The notes under the pieces: model-generated
What the model saw: only the letters and a program-made list of their open reading frames with translations
The model's database searches: none
Told to the model about the DNA's origin: nothing
Position numbers and translations under genes: made by a program
Shown: one piece after another, positions 26,863 through 36,351 of the stretch
Layout: each line of letters begins with the position of its first letter
How positions within the stretch are numbered: the first letter of the stretch is position 1
NCBI RefSeq assembly: GCF_009866765.1
Contig: NZ_CP019431.1
Location: 496,001 to 560,000 of the forward strand
Length of the DNA stretch: 64,000 nt
Direction: 5' to 3'
From: Pseudomonas sp. S35
GTDB taxonomy: Bacteria; Pseudomonadota; Gammaproteobacteria; Pseudomonadales; Pseudomonadaceae

Positions 26863-28661
26863 AACCACGCATCCTGCATCCCCAGGCACGTGTCATCACG
26901 TGCCTCCAGAATCGCCAGTTCATGATGGCAGCCCGGTACTTCCCATGTCAGGAAGTAACGGGCGGCCTGGAGTTTGCCCTTATAGAAGGCAACATCCGCC
27001 GCATTGCCCAAGGCCAGCCCTTCTTCGGCGCGAATCGCCTGTTCCAGCCAGCGCCAGCCAATCACCGTATGCCCGAACACCTTCAGGTACAGCGCCGAGT
27101 TCGCCAGGCTGCTGTTGACCTTGCCTTGGGCGAGATCCGTCAACAGGCCCAGGGTGACCTGTTGCAGCCGTGCTACCAGTTGTTCCAGGGGGGCACTCAG
27201 CGCTGCCAGTGACGGGTATTGCTGCGCGCGCGCGCCCGTGTCGGCGATCAGTCGAATCAGTTGCTTGAGGCCTGAGCCGCCGTTCTGCGCCAGCTTGCGC
27301 CCCAGCAAATCCAGGGACTGGATGCCGTGGGTGCCTTCGTGGATCGGGTTCAAGCGGTTGTCGCGGTAGTACTGCTCCACCGGGTATTCGCGGGTGTAGC
27401 CGTGGCCGCCGAGGATCTGGATCGCCAGTTCGTTGGCCTTGAGGCAGAACTCAGACGGCCAGGATTTGACGATGGGCGTCAGCAGGTCCAGCAGTTCGTG
27501 GGCCTGCTTGCGCTCGGTCTCGGTTGCCAGCGTGGTGGTGTCATCGAACAGGCGCGCGGCGTACAGGCCCAGGTCGAAGGCGCCTTCTACATAGGCTTTC
27601 TGGGTCAGCAGCATGCGCTTGATATCCGCATGCTGGATGATCGAGACCGGCGCGGTGGTTGGGTCTTTGCTGTCGGGCAGCCGGCCTTGCGGGCGTTCGC
27701 GGGCGTATTCCAGGGAATACAGGTAGCCGGCGTAACCCAGCATGACGGCGCCCATGCCGACACCGATTCGCGCCTCGTTCATCATCTGGAACATGCAGCT
27801 CAAGCCCTGGTGTGGTTTGCCCACCAGATAGCCGACGCAGTTCCCGTTATCGCCGAAGTTGAGCGCGGTCGACGTGGTGCCGCGCCAGCCCATCTTGTGA
27901 AACAGCCCGGCCAGCAGCACATCGTTGCGTGCACCCAGGCTACCGTCATCGTTGACCAGGAATTTGGGCACGATAAACAGCGAGATGCCCTTCACCCCGG
28001 CCGGCGCATCCGGCAGTTTGGCCAGCACCATGTGCACGATGTTTTCCGACAGCGGGTGGTCGCCGCCAGAGATAAAGATCTTGTTGCCCTTGAGCCGATA
28101 GCTGCCGTCAGCCGCAGGCTCTGCGCGGGTACGAATATCCGACAGCGATGAACCCGCGTGGGGTTCGGTCAGGGCCATAGTGCCGAAGAAGCGCCCGTCG
28201 ATCATCGGTTGCAGGAAACGCTGTTTCTGCTCCTCGGTACCGAAGCTTTCGATCAGGTTAGCCGCGCCCATAGTCAGGAACGGGTAGGACGTGGACGCGG
28301 CATTCGCCGATTGGAAGTGCGCAAAGCAGGCCTGGGACAGCAGGGTCGGCAACTGCATGCCACCGGCTTCGAAACTGCGGGCAGCATTGAGGAAACCGGC
28401 TTCCAGGAACGCATCCACCGCCGGTTTGACTTCCGGAATCAGGATGGCGTTGCCGTCTTCGTAGCGCGGTTCGTTTTCGTCGTTTTTGCGGTTATGCGGC
28501 GCGAAATATTTTTCGGCGATGGCGCGTGCGGTACTGATGGCCGCATCGAAGGTTTCGCGGTTGTGCTCGGCAAACCGCTCGCGCTGGGTCAGGCCCTCGG
28601 CATCGAGGACTTCGTACAGCTCGAAAGCCAGATTGCGGGAACTGAGCAGCGTCTCGGACAT
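26859..28661 (-). CDS. acyl-CoA dehydrogenase with C-terminal extension
   Basis: This is a 600-residue FAD-dependent acyl-CoA dehydrogenase of the long (about 600) class. It has MALTEPHAGSSLSDIRTRA in the substrate/FAD region, ILGGHGYTREYPVEQYYRD, and the likely catalytic Glu in NPIHEGTHGIQSLDLLG. A C-terminal DUF4974/DmdC-like helical extension follows. It oxidises acyl-CoA to 2-enoyl-CoA with electrons to ETF. Long-class members act on aryl-, branched or sulfur-containing acyl-CoAs as well as fatty acids, so the substrate is open. As recalled, an orthologue lies next to nhaP2 in P. aeruginosa (PA5020). Its stop codon overlaps that of zapA. Confidence 0.92.
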   Translation of the reverse strand: MSETLLSSRNLAFELYEVLDAEGLTQRERFAEHNRETFDAAISTARAIAEKYFAPHNRKNDENEPRYEDGNAILIPEVKPAVDAFLEAGFLNAARSFEAGGMQLPTLLSQACFAHFQSANAASTSYPFLTMGAANLIESFGTEEQKQRFLQPMIDGRFFGTMALTEPHAGSSLSDIRTRAEPAADGSYRLKGNKIFISGGDHPLSENIVHMVLAKLPDAPAGVKGISLFIVPKFLVNDDGSLGARNDVLLAGLFHKMGWRGTTSTALNFGDNGNCVGYLVGKPHQGLSCMFQMMNEARIGVGMGAVMLGYAGYLYSLEYARERPQGRLPDSKDPTTAPVSIIQHADIKRMLLTQKAYVEGAFDLGLYAARLFDDTTTLATETERKQAHELLDLLTPIVKSWPSEFCLKANELAIQILGGHGYTREYPVEQYYRDNRLNPIHEGTHGIQSLDLLGRKLAQNGGSGLKQLIRLIADTGARAQQYPSLAALSAPLEQLVARLQQVTLGLLTDLAQGKVNSSLANSALYLKVFGHTVIGWRWLEQAIRAEEGLALGNAADVAFYKGKLQAARYFLTWEVPGCHHELAILEARDDTCLGMQDAWF

Positions 28662-28781
28662 GGCGGCTTACCTTTGGAGGAATTGGCCTGAGTCTAAGTG
28701 CGCGAATGGAGGGTGGATAGCAAGATTGATCTGGGTGATGAAGAGGCAGAACGTCAGGAGGGGCGTTGAAATGCGATCAAA

Positions 28782-28870
28782 TGTGGGAGGGGGCTTGCCC
28801 CCGATAGCCGTGTGTCAGTATCCGATGTGCTGACTGAAACTCCGCTATCGGGGGCAAGCCCCCTCCCACA
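28782..28870. repeat. REPIN downstream of putA
   Basis: Two perfect inverted arms, starting TGTGGGAGGGGGCTTGCC and ending GGCAAGCCCCCTCCCACA, enclose a 35-nt spacer. It separates the end of putA from the acyl-CoA dehydrogenase gene and may end or stabilise the putA transcript. Confidence 0.88.
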
Positions 28871-28890
28871 TTTTTACCGCGTTTCGTCAG

Positions 28891-31800
28891 TTAGCCGATG
28901 GTCATCAGGCTGGCGTTGCCGCCTGCTGCAGCGGTGTTCACGCTCAACGCACGCTCAATCACCAGGCGCTCCAAGGCAATGGATGTTTCGCCCTGAGACA
29001 AACCATGCACCCCGACAATCGCCCCACCACGCTGCGCCACTTGCTTGCAGACCGCACGCAGTTGGTCGGAGTCGCCGTGGTGCAGGACCGCGTCGAAGAC
29101 CACCTCGTCCTTGGTCCAGTCGGCCACGCGATGGATCTTCGCCTGGATGTCCTTCGGCAGGCGTGCGAACAAGGCTTTGGTCAGGTCAGTTTCCGGCCAT
29201 ACCGCCGAGCCACCGACCGCCAAGACCGCCGCCAACTGAGTCAGCAGGTCGCCTTCCACTTCTGCCAGGCACAGCACGTGCTCGCGCGGCAGGATGGCGT
29301 AGCTGTTGCGCTCGCCGGTCGGGCCGGCCAGTTGGCGGGTGATCCCGCTTTGCGATTGTGCGGCGAACTGGCTGCACAGCGCGCTCAGCTCGCTGAACGT
29401 ATTGCTCTCGGCCCAGGCTTTCAGGGCCGTCAGCGGTTGGCTCATGGCGTCGCGCAGACGTACATCCGGTGCCGCCAGCTTGTCGCCACGGATGAAGGAT
29501 TGCTCGATCGCATCGGTAGGGCGGGTCGACAACAGGCGGTACAGGTACAGCGGGCCACCGGCTTTCGGGCCGGTACCCGACAGGCCTTCGCCGCCGAACG
29601 GTTGCACGCCGACCACGGCACCCACGATGTTGCGGTTGACGTAGACGTTACCGGCATTGACGTTGTCGATCACCTTGGCGATGGTCTCGTCGATGCGGGT
29701 GTGCACGCCCAGGGTCAGGCCGTAGCCGGACGCATTGATCTGGCCGATGAGTTGGTCGATCTCTTTGCGCTTGTAGCGCACCACGTGCAGCACCGGGCCA
29801 AAGATCTCCCGTTGCAGTTCGTCGAAGCTTTCCAGCTCGATCAGGGTTGGCATCACGAAGGTGCCGCGCTTGATCTCTTCGCCGTCGGCAATCGCCACTT
29901 GGTACACGTTGCGGCCTTTGTCGCGCATGGCCTGGATGTGTTTCTCGATGCCGGCCTTGGCTTCGGCGTCGATCACCGGGCCGATGTCTACCGACAGGCG
30001 TTCCGGGTTGCCGAGGCGGCATTCAGCCATCGCGCCCTTGAGCATTTCGATGACGCGGTCTGCCGAATCTTCCTGCAGGCACAGTACACGCAGCGCCGAG
30101 CAACGTTGGCCGGCGCTGTCGAAGGCCGAGGACACCACGTCGATGACCACCTGTTCGGTCAGTGCCGAGGAGTCGACGATCATCGCGTTCTGGCCACCGG
30201 TTTCGGCGATCAGCGGGATCGGACGGCCCTGGGCATCCAGGCGGCCAGCGACATTGCGTTGCAGCAGGCGCGCCACCTCGGTGGAACCGGTGAACATCAC
30301 GCCTTTGACGCGATCATCACCGACCAGGCGGGCACCCACGCTTTCGCCCTGGCCCGGCAGCAGTTGCAGCACGCCTTGCGGAATACCGGCTTCCAGCAGG
30401 ATGCGCACGGCTTGTGCGGCGACCAACGGGGTTTGCTCGGCGGGCTTGGCCAGTACCGGGTTGCCGGCGGCCAATGCGGCAGCGACTTGACCACTGAAAA
30501 TCGCCAGCGGGAAGTTCCACGGGCTGATGCAGACCACTGGGCCCAATGGGCGGTGGGCGTCATTGGTGAAATCGTTACGGGCCTGTACGGCGTAGTAACG
30601 CAGGAAGTCCACGGCTTCACGCACTTCGGCGATGGCGTTGGCGAAGGTCTTGCCGGCTTCGCGAGCCAGCAGGCCCATCAGCGGTTGGATCTCGCCTTCC
30701 ATCAGGTCGGCGGCGCGTTCCAGGATCGCGGCGCGCTCGGCGGGCGGGGTGGCCTGCCAGATCGGGCCAGCGTTGATGGCGCATTGGATGGCGTTGTCGA
30801 CGTCTTCGACGGTGGCTTCTTGAACCTGGCCGACCACATCACGCAGGTCAGATGGGTTCAATACTGGCGCAGACGCTTGATCGCTGGCGGCGCAACCGAG
30901 CATCGGCGCGGCTTTCCAGTTGTTGTGTGCGGTCGCCAGCAAGGCGCAGGACAGCGACGCCAGACGGTGTTCGTTAGCCAGGTCGATACCGGCCGAGTTG
31001 GCGCGGTCGCTGCCGTACAGGTCACGTGGCAAGGGGATGCGCGGGTGCGGCAAGCCGAAGCCGCCTTCCTGCGTGGCCATTTGCTCGATGCTGGCCACTG
31101 GATCGGCCACCAGCTCCTGGATGGAGATGGACTGGTCGGCGATGCGGTTGACGAACGAGGTGTTGGCGCCGTTTTCCAGCAGGCGCCGGACCAGGTAGGC
31201 CAGCAGTGTTTCGTGGGTGCCGACCGGTGCGTACACGCGGCATGGGCGGTTCAGCTTGCCTTCGGACACCTTGCCGACAACCTGTTCGTACAGCGGCTCA
31301 CCCATGCCGTGCAGGCACTGGAACTCGTACTGGCCGGGGTAATAGTTCTGACCGGCGATGTGGTAGATGGCCGACAGGGTGTGGGCGTTGTGCGTGGCGA
31401 ACTGCGGGTAGATGACTTCCGGCACCGATAGCAGTTTGCGTGCGCAGGCAATGTAGGACACGTCGGTGTACACCTTGCGGGTATAGACCGGGTAGCCTTC
31501 CAGGCCTTCGACCTGGGCGCGCTTGATTTCGCTGTCCCAGTACGCACCTTTTACCAGGCGGATCATCAGGCGGTGGCGGCTGCGGCGCGCCAGGTCGATG
31601 ACGTAGTCGATCACATACGGGCAACGCTTCTGGTAGGCCTGGATCACGAAACCGATGCCGTTCCAGCCGGTCAGTTGCGGCTCGAAGCACAGGCGTTCGA
31701 GCAGGTCCAGGGACAGCTCCAGGCGGTCGGCTTCTTCGGCGTCGATGTTCAGGCCGATGTCGTATTGCTTGGCCAGCAGGGTCAGGGACAGCAGGCGCGG

Positions 31801-32844
31801 GTACAGCTCGTCCATCACGCGCTCGTACTGCGCACGGCTGTAACGCGGGTGCAGGGCCGACAGCTTGATGGAAATGCCCGGGCCTTCATAAATCCCACGG
31901 CCGTGAGAGGCTTTGCCGATGGAGTGAATGGCTTGTTCGTACGACGCCAGGTACTTCTGGGCGTCGTGTTCGGTGAGGGCGGCTTCACCGAGCATGTCGT
32001 AGGAATAGCGGAAGCCCTTGGCTTCGAATTTGCTCGCATTGGCCAGCGCTTCGGCGATGGTTTCGCCGGTGACGAACTGCTCGCCCATCAAGCGCATGGC
32101 CATGTCGACGCCCTTGCGGATCATCGGCTCGCCGCTCTTGCCGATGATGCGGCTCAGGGACGAGGTCAAGCCTGCTTCGTTATGGGTGGCGACCAGTTTA
32201 CCGGTCAGCAGCAGGCCCCAAGTGGCGGCATTGACGAACAGCGACGGGCTGTTGCCCAAGTGCGGGTGCCAGTTGCCGGTGCTGATCTTGTCGCGGATCA
32301 GTGCGTCACGGGTGCCTTTGTCCGGGATGCGCAGCAGCGCTTCGGCCAGGCACATCAGCGCCACGCCTTCCTGGGACGACAGGGAGAACTCTTGCAGCAG
32401 GCCCTGGACGATACCGGCGCGGCCGCCGGCGCTCTTCTGATTGCGCAGTTTCTCGGCAATCGAGGCGGCCAGCTTGTTGGTGGCTTCGGCCATCGCGACC
32501 GGCAAGCGGGCCTGTTCGATCAGCATCGGCACCACTTCCGGCTCTGGGCGACGGTAAGCGGCGGTGATCGAGGCGCGCAGTACGGACTGCGGCAGGATGC
32601 TCTCGGCGAACTCAAGGAAGCACTGGTGGGCGTGGTCGGACTGGACCTCGCCGGCATCATCGGCATCCTTGCTGCTCAAACCATTGAGCTCGGACAGGGT
32701 TGCACCACCCTCCAGTTTCTCCAGGTAATTGAAAATCGCCTGCTTGATCAGCCAGTGCGGCGTGCGATCAATGGAGGTCGCGGCAGCCTTAAGGCGTTCG
32801 CGGGTCGGGTCGTCAAGTTTGACCCCAAGGGTGGTCGTCGCCAT
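28891..32844 (-). CDS. putA: PutA: proline dehydrogenase / P5C dehydrogenase / put repressor
   Basis: This 1317-residue trifunctional flavoenzyme oxidises proline to glutamate. A ribbon-helix-helix DNA-binding domain comes first (TTTLGVKLDDPTRERLK, residues 2-45). The PRODH barrel (about 200-560) follows, then the aldehyde dehydrogenase domain with Glu in LIAETGGQNAMIV and Cys in SAGQRCSALR, and a C-terminal domain. When proline is absent, PutA of this type binds DNA and represses putA and putP. The ATG at 32844 has GAGGAT upstream and gives the expected length; an ATG 36 nt earlier lacks support. Five GGTGCAACC-type sites lie in the divergent region to putP. Confidence 0.97.
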   Translation of the reverse strand: MATTTLGVKLDDPTRERLKAAATSIDRTPHWLIKQAIFNYLEKLEGGATLSELNGLSSKDADDAGEVQSDHAHQCFLEFAESILPQSVLRASITAAYRRPEPEVVPMLIEQARLPVAMAEATNKLAASIAEKLRNQKSAGGRAGIVQGLLQEFSLSSQEGVALMCLAEALLRIPDKGTRDALIRDKISTGNWHPHLGNSPSLFVNAATWGLLLTGKLVATHNEAGLTSSLSRIIGKSGEPMIRKGVDMAMRLMGEQFVTGETIAEALANASKFEAKGFRYSYDMLGEAALTEHDAQKYLASYEQAIHSIGKASHGRGIYEGPGISIKLSALHPRYSRAQYERVMDELYPRLLSLTLLAKQYDIGLNIDAEEADRLELSLDLLERLCFEPQLTGWNGIGFVIQAYQKRCPYVIDYVIDLARRSRHRLMIRLVKGAYWDSEIKRAQVEGLEGYPVYTRKVYTDVSYIACARKLLSVPEVIYPQFATHNAHTLSAIYHIAGQNYYPGQYEFQCLHGMGEPLYEQVVGKVSEGKLNRPCRVYAPVGTHETLLAYLVRRLLENGANTSFVNRIADQSISIQELVADPVASIEQMATQEGGFGLPHPRIPLPRDLYGSDRANSAGIDLANEHRLASLSCALLATAHNNWKAAPMLGCAASDQASAPVLNPSDLRDVVGQVQEATVEDVDNAIQCAINAGPIWQATPPAERAAILERAADLMEGEIQPLMGLLAREAGKTFANAIAEVREAVDFLRYYAVQARNDFTNDAHRPLGPVVCISPWNFPLAIFSGQVAAALAAGNPVLAKPAEQTPLVAAQAVRILLEAGIPQGVLQLLPGQGESVGARLVGDDRVKGVMFTGSTEVARLLQRNVAGRLDAQGRPIPLIAETGGQNAMIVDSSALTEQVVIDVVSSAFDSAGQRCSALRVLCLQEDSADRVIEMLKGAMAECRLGNPERLSVDIGPVIDAEAKAGIEKHIQAMRDKGRNVYQVAIADGEEIKRGTFVMPTLIELESFDELQREIFGPVLHVVRYKRKEIDQLIGQINASGYGLTLGVHTRIDETIAKVIDNVNAGNVYVNRNIVGAVVGVQPFGGEGLSGTGPKAGGPLYLYRLLSTRPTDAIEQSFIRGDKLAAPDVRLRDAMSQPLTALKAWAESNTFSELSALCSQFAAQSQSGITRQLAGPTGERNSYAILPREHVLCLAEVEGDLLTQLAAVLAVGGSAVWPETDLTKALFARLPKDIQAKIHRVADWTKDEVVFDAVLHHGDSDQLRAVCKQVAQRGGAIVGVHGLSQGETSIALERLVIERALSVNTAAAGGNASLMTIG

Positions 32845-33305
32845 TTTCTTATCCTCATGGGTGCCACTACCGAGTGGCATCAGCTGGCGGCAAGATTAGC
32901 TTTGCGCATGAAGAGGTGCAACCGGGTGCAACCCTTTTTATCCATGAAATTTTAGGCGCTTCATCCGAAATAATTCTGGCGCCAGCGGAATGTGCTTTTT
33001 CTTGGTGCGTTTACTTCTGAGATCGGCTGTTTTTGCTCCGAAAAGGAGCAAAAACAGGCCGTTTTACGATTTTTGCGTCAGGGTGCAACTTATTCCCAAG
33101 AAACTGGTTGCACCTTATTTGCTTTGTTGAATAGCATTCGCGGCCAAGGTGCAACCATCGGTAAAACGGGGTTCATCGGCTGACGGCTTTCCTGGGGAAA
33201 CGTCAGTCATAAATGCGCGGCACGCAGGTACGTTTACTCACTGACCAGTGGGTGGCCGTCTGACAGACCGCCGCTACATAAAAACAAAGCCAGGGCGTCA
33301 CTCAT
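32845..33305. promoter_or_regulatory. putA-putP divergent control region with five PutA-like operators
   Basis: This 461-nt gap is more AT-rich than its surroundings. The nonamer GGTGCAACC or its complement GGTTGCACC occurs at 32915-32923, 32925-32933, 33106-33114 and 33148-33156, with an eight-base match at 33082-33089. All contain GTTGCAC, close to the GTTGCA core of E. coli PutA operators. The first two are exactly 10 bp apart, on the same DNA face. A perfect 13-bp inverted repeat with loop GAAAA lies at 33027-33057. AAAAACAA at 33280-33287 resembles an Hfq/Crc AAnAAnAA motif ahead of the putP start. A short open frame in the region was not called. Confidence 0.75.
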
Positions 33306-34790
33306 ATGAGCGTAAGTAATCCAACCCTGATCACATTCGTGATCTACATCGCAGCAATGGTGCTGATCGGCCTGATGGCCTATCGCTCCACCAACAACCT
33401 TTCCGATTACATCCTGGGCGGTCGCAGCCTCGGTAGCGTGGTGACAGCCTTGTCCGCCGGTGCTTCCGATATGAGCGGCTGGTTGTTGATGGGTTTGCCG
33501 GGCGCGATCTACATGTCCGGCCTGTCGGAAAGCTGGATCGCCATCGGCCTGATCGTGGGTGCCTACCTCAACTGGCTGTTCGTGGCCGGTCGCCTGCGGG
33601 TACAGACCGAGCACAACGGTGACGCCCTGACGCTGCCGGATTACTTCTCCAGCCGTTTCGAAGATAAAAGCGGCCTGCTGCGGATCATCTCTGCGGTGGT
33701 GATCCTGGTGTTCTTCACCATCTACTGCGCCTCCGGCATCGTGGCCGGTGCCCGTCTGTTCGAAAGCACCTTCGGCATGTCCTACGAGACCGCGCTGTGG
33801 GCCGGTGCTGCAGCGACTATTGCCTACACCTTTATCGGTGGTTTCCTGGCCGTGAGCTGGACCGATACCGTGCAAGCCACGCTGATGATCTTCGCGCTGA
33901 TCCTGACGCCGATCATTGTGCTGCTGGCCACCGGCGGTGTGGACACTACGTTCCTGGCGATTGAAGCCAAGGACCCGACCAGTTTCGACATGCTGAAAAA
34001 CACCACCTTCATTGGCGTGATCTCGCTGATGGGCTGGGGCCTGGGCTACTTCGGCCAACCGCATATCCTCGCGCGCTTCATGGCGGCGGATTCGGTCAAG
34101 TCGATCGCCAAGGCGCGTCGCATCTCCATGACCTGGATGATCCTGTGCCTGGCCGGCACGGTTGCGGTGGGCTTCTTCGGTATCGCTTACTTCTCGGCGC
34201 ACCCTGAGGTCGCCGGTCCCGTCACCGAAAACCCTGAGCGTGTGTTCATCGAACTGGCAAAAATCCTGTTCAACCCATGGGTTGCCGGTGTCCTGCTGTC
34301 GGCCATCCTCGCGGCGGTGATGAGTACCTTGAGCTGCCAACTACTGGTGTGCTCCAGCGCCCTGACCGAAGACTTCTACAAAGCGTTCCTGCGCAAGAAC
34401 GCCTCCCAGCTTGAGCTGGTGTGGATCGGTCGCCTGATGGTGCTGGTGGTTGCCCTGATCGCAATCGCCATGGCCGCCAACCCGGAAAACCGTGTACTGG
34501 GCCTGGTCAGCTACGCCTGGGCCGGTTTCGGCGCTGCATTCGGTCCTGTGGTACTGATCTCGGTGATCTGGAAAGGCATGACCCGCAACGGCGCACTGGC
34601 CGGTATCCTGGTCGGCGCGATCACCGTGATCGTGTGGAAACACTTCGAACTGCTGGGCCTGTACGAAATCATCCCAGGCTTCATCTTCGCCAGCCTCGCG
34701 ATCTACTTCGTGAGCAAGATGGGCGCCCCGACTGCCGGTATGGTCGAGCGTTTTGATGCGGCGGAAAAAGACTACAACCTCAACAAGTGA
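33306..34790 (+). CDS. putP: PutP sodium/proline symporter
   Basis: This is a 494-residue sodium/solute symporter with about thirteen membrane helices. Family landmarks are YILGGRSLGSVVTALSAGAS (Na+-site region), DMSGWLLMGLPGAIY and GWGLGYFGQPHILARFMAA. It imports proline with Na+ across the inner membrane to feed PutA, encoded divergently. Length fits PutP (about 495-502). The ATG at 33306 follows the shared control region, and a strong terminator follows the stop. Confidence 0.96.
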   Translation: MSVSNPTLITFVIYIAAMVLIGLMAYRSTNNLSDYILGGRSLGSVVTALSAGASDMSGWLLMGLPGAIYMSGLSESWIAIGLIVGAYLNWLFVAGRLRVQTEHNGDALTLPDYFSSRFEDKSGLLRIISAVVILVFFTIYCASGIVAGARLFESTFGMSYETALWAGAAATIAYTFIGGFLAVSWTDTVQATLMIFALILTPIIVLLATGGVDTTFLAIEAKDPTSFDMLKNTTFIGVISLMGWGLGYFGQPHILARFMAADSVKSIAKARRISMTWMILCLAGTVAVGFFGIAYFSAHPEVAGPVTENPERVFIELAKILFNPWVAGVLLSAILAAVMSTLSCQLLVCSSALTEDFYKAFLRKNASQLELVWIGRLMVLVVALIAIAMAANPENRVLGLVSYAWAGFGAAFGPVVLISVIWKGMTRNGALAGILVGAITVIVWKHFELLGLYEIIPGFIFASLAIYFVSKMGAPTAGMVERFDAAEKDYNLNK

Positions 34791-34820
34791 TTCGCCGGGC
34801 GCTGAGCGCCGGTTGAGTTG

Positions 34821-34857
34821 AAAAAAGGCCCGCGTCCTCTGGATGGCGGGCCTTTTT
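34821..34857 (+). terminator. intrinsic terminator after putP, possibly bidirectional
   Basis: AAAAAGGCCCGC pairs with GCGGGCCTTTTT around a 12-nt loop, followed by a T-run. The A-run on the left side would serve metY transcripts arriving from the opposite strand. Confidence 0.9.
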
Positions 34858-34899
34858 GGTCTCTGCTGCTCAGTCACGCGCAACGTCGCGCCGATCGTT

Positions 34900-36177
34900 C
34901 TATTGGTGAGTTGAGCCCAACGCCTGCTGCAAGTCGTCGATCAAGTCCTCTATCGCCTCGATGCCTACCGACAGGCGGATCATCTCGGGTTTCACGCCGG
35001 CCTTGGCCTGCTCCTGCGCGTTCATCTGCCGATGGGTGGTAGAGGCTGGGTGACAGGCCAGGGACTTGGCGTCGCCGATGTTCACCAGGCGCTTGAAGAT
35101 CTGCAGCGCGTCGTAGAAACGTACGCCGGCATCGAACCCGCCTTTCAAGCCGAAGGAGAGGATCGCCGAGGGCTTGCCCTGCAGGTACTTCTGCGCCAAT
35201 GCGTGATGGGGGTGATCGGCCAGCCCGGCATAGCTGACCCACTCCACCTCGGCATGGCCTTGCAGGAACTGCGCGACCTTCAGCGCGTTCTCGGTATGGC
35301 GCTCCATGCGCAGGGCCAGGGTTTCCAGGCCTTGCAGCAGCAGGAAGGCGTTCATGGGTGCCAGTGCCGCGCCCGTGTTGCGCAGCGGCACCGTGCGGGC
35401 ACGGGCGATAAACGCGGCGGGGCCGAATTTTTCGGTGTAGACCACGCCGTGATAGGCCGGCTCCGGGTTGTTGAGGCCGGGGAATTTTTCCGGGTACTGG
35501 GTCCACGGGAAGGTGCCGCTGTCGACGATCACACCGCCCAGGGAGTTGCCGTGGCCGCCGATGTACTTGGTCACCGAGTGCACGACGATGTCGGCGCCGA
35601 ACTGGATCGGCTTGCACAGGATCGGCGTGGCCACGGTGTTGTCCACCATCAGCGGTACACCGCGGGCGTGAGCGACCTTGGCCAGGGCTTCGAGGTCGAC
35701 GATATTGCCCGCCGGGTTGCCGATGCTTTCGCAGTAGACCAACTTGGTATTGTCGTCGATCAGTTCGGCGATGGCCTCGGCGCTGTCGTCCCGGGCAAAG
35801 CGCACATCGACGCCAAAGCTTGGCAGCAGGTGGGCGAACAAGGTGTAGGTGCCGCCGTAGAGCTGTGGGGTGGTGACGATATTGTCGCCGGCACGGGTGA
35901 GGGTCTGGATCGCATAGTGAATTGCCGCACTGCCAGCCGACACGGCCAGCGCCGCAATACCGCCCTCAAGAGCGGCGATGCGTTGCTCCAGCACATCGTT
36001 GGTGGGGTTCATGATGCGCGTGTAGATATTGCCGGGCACGTCGAGGTTGAACAGGTCGGCACCGTGCTGCGCGTTGTCGAATTCGAAGGCGACGTTCTGG
36101 TAGATCGGCACCGCGACGGCCTTGGTGGTCGGGTCGGACTTGAAGCCGTGATGCAGCGCGATGGTGGCGTCTTTCAT
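34900..36177 (-). CDS. metY: O-acetylhomoserine aminocarboxypropyltransferase (sulfhydrylase)
   Basis: This 425-residue PLP enzyme of the Cys/Met metabolism family makes homocysteine from an acylhomoserine and sulfide. The PLP lysine lies in VVHSVTKYIGGHGNSLGG, with SAGSAAIHYAIQTL and YCESIGNPAG as cofactor-contact regions. The length is typical of MetY. The ATG at 36177 was preferred over an upstream start because the protein then begins MKDATIALHHGFKSD like its relatives; GGAGG lies 12 nt before it, a rather long spacing. Confidence 0.94.
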   Translation of the reverse strand: MKDATIALHHGFKSDPTTKAVAVPIYQNVAFEFDNAQHGADLFNLDVPGNIYTRIMNPTNDVLEQRIAALEGGIAALAVSAGSAAIHYAIQTLTRAGDNIVTTPQLYGGTYTLFAHLLPSFGVDVRFARDDSAEAIAELIDDNTKLVYCESIGNPAGNIVDLEALAKVAHARGVPLMVDNTVATPILCKPIQFGADIVVHSVTKYIGGHGNSLGGVIVDSGTFPWTQYPEKFPGLNNPEPAYHGVVYTEKFGPAAFIARARTVPLRNTGAALAPMNAFLLLQGLETLALRMERHTENALKVAQFLQGHAEVEWVSYAGLADHPHHALAQKYLQGKPSAILSFGLKGGFDAGVRFYDALQIFKRLVNIGDAKSLACHPASTTHRQMNAQEQAKAGVKPEMIRLSVGIEAIEDLIDDLQQALGSTHQ

Positions 36178-36351
36178 GAGGGTTATTGACCTCCCTGGAT
36201 GGTGGATGGCCACAATAAATCCGCCCTGGCGTCGACATTTAGATTTTTTTCGGCCCGCGCCCTGTCTTTACGGCATAAGCATCGCCCGACACGCAGCCCT
36301 GCACCTTTGCCCGCGTAGAAGGTAAACTTCGCCCCCTGCGCAGGAGCAACC

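Noticed and set aside
26863..26900. 6S RNA gene expected after zapA
   Set aside because: There is no spacer for it; the acyl-CoA dehydrogenase gene begins at once on the other strand.
32992..33183. Small open frame in the put control region
   Set aside because: It runs through the operators and the 13-bp inverted repeat and has no recognisable features.
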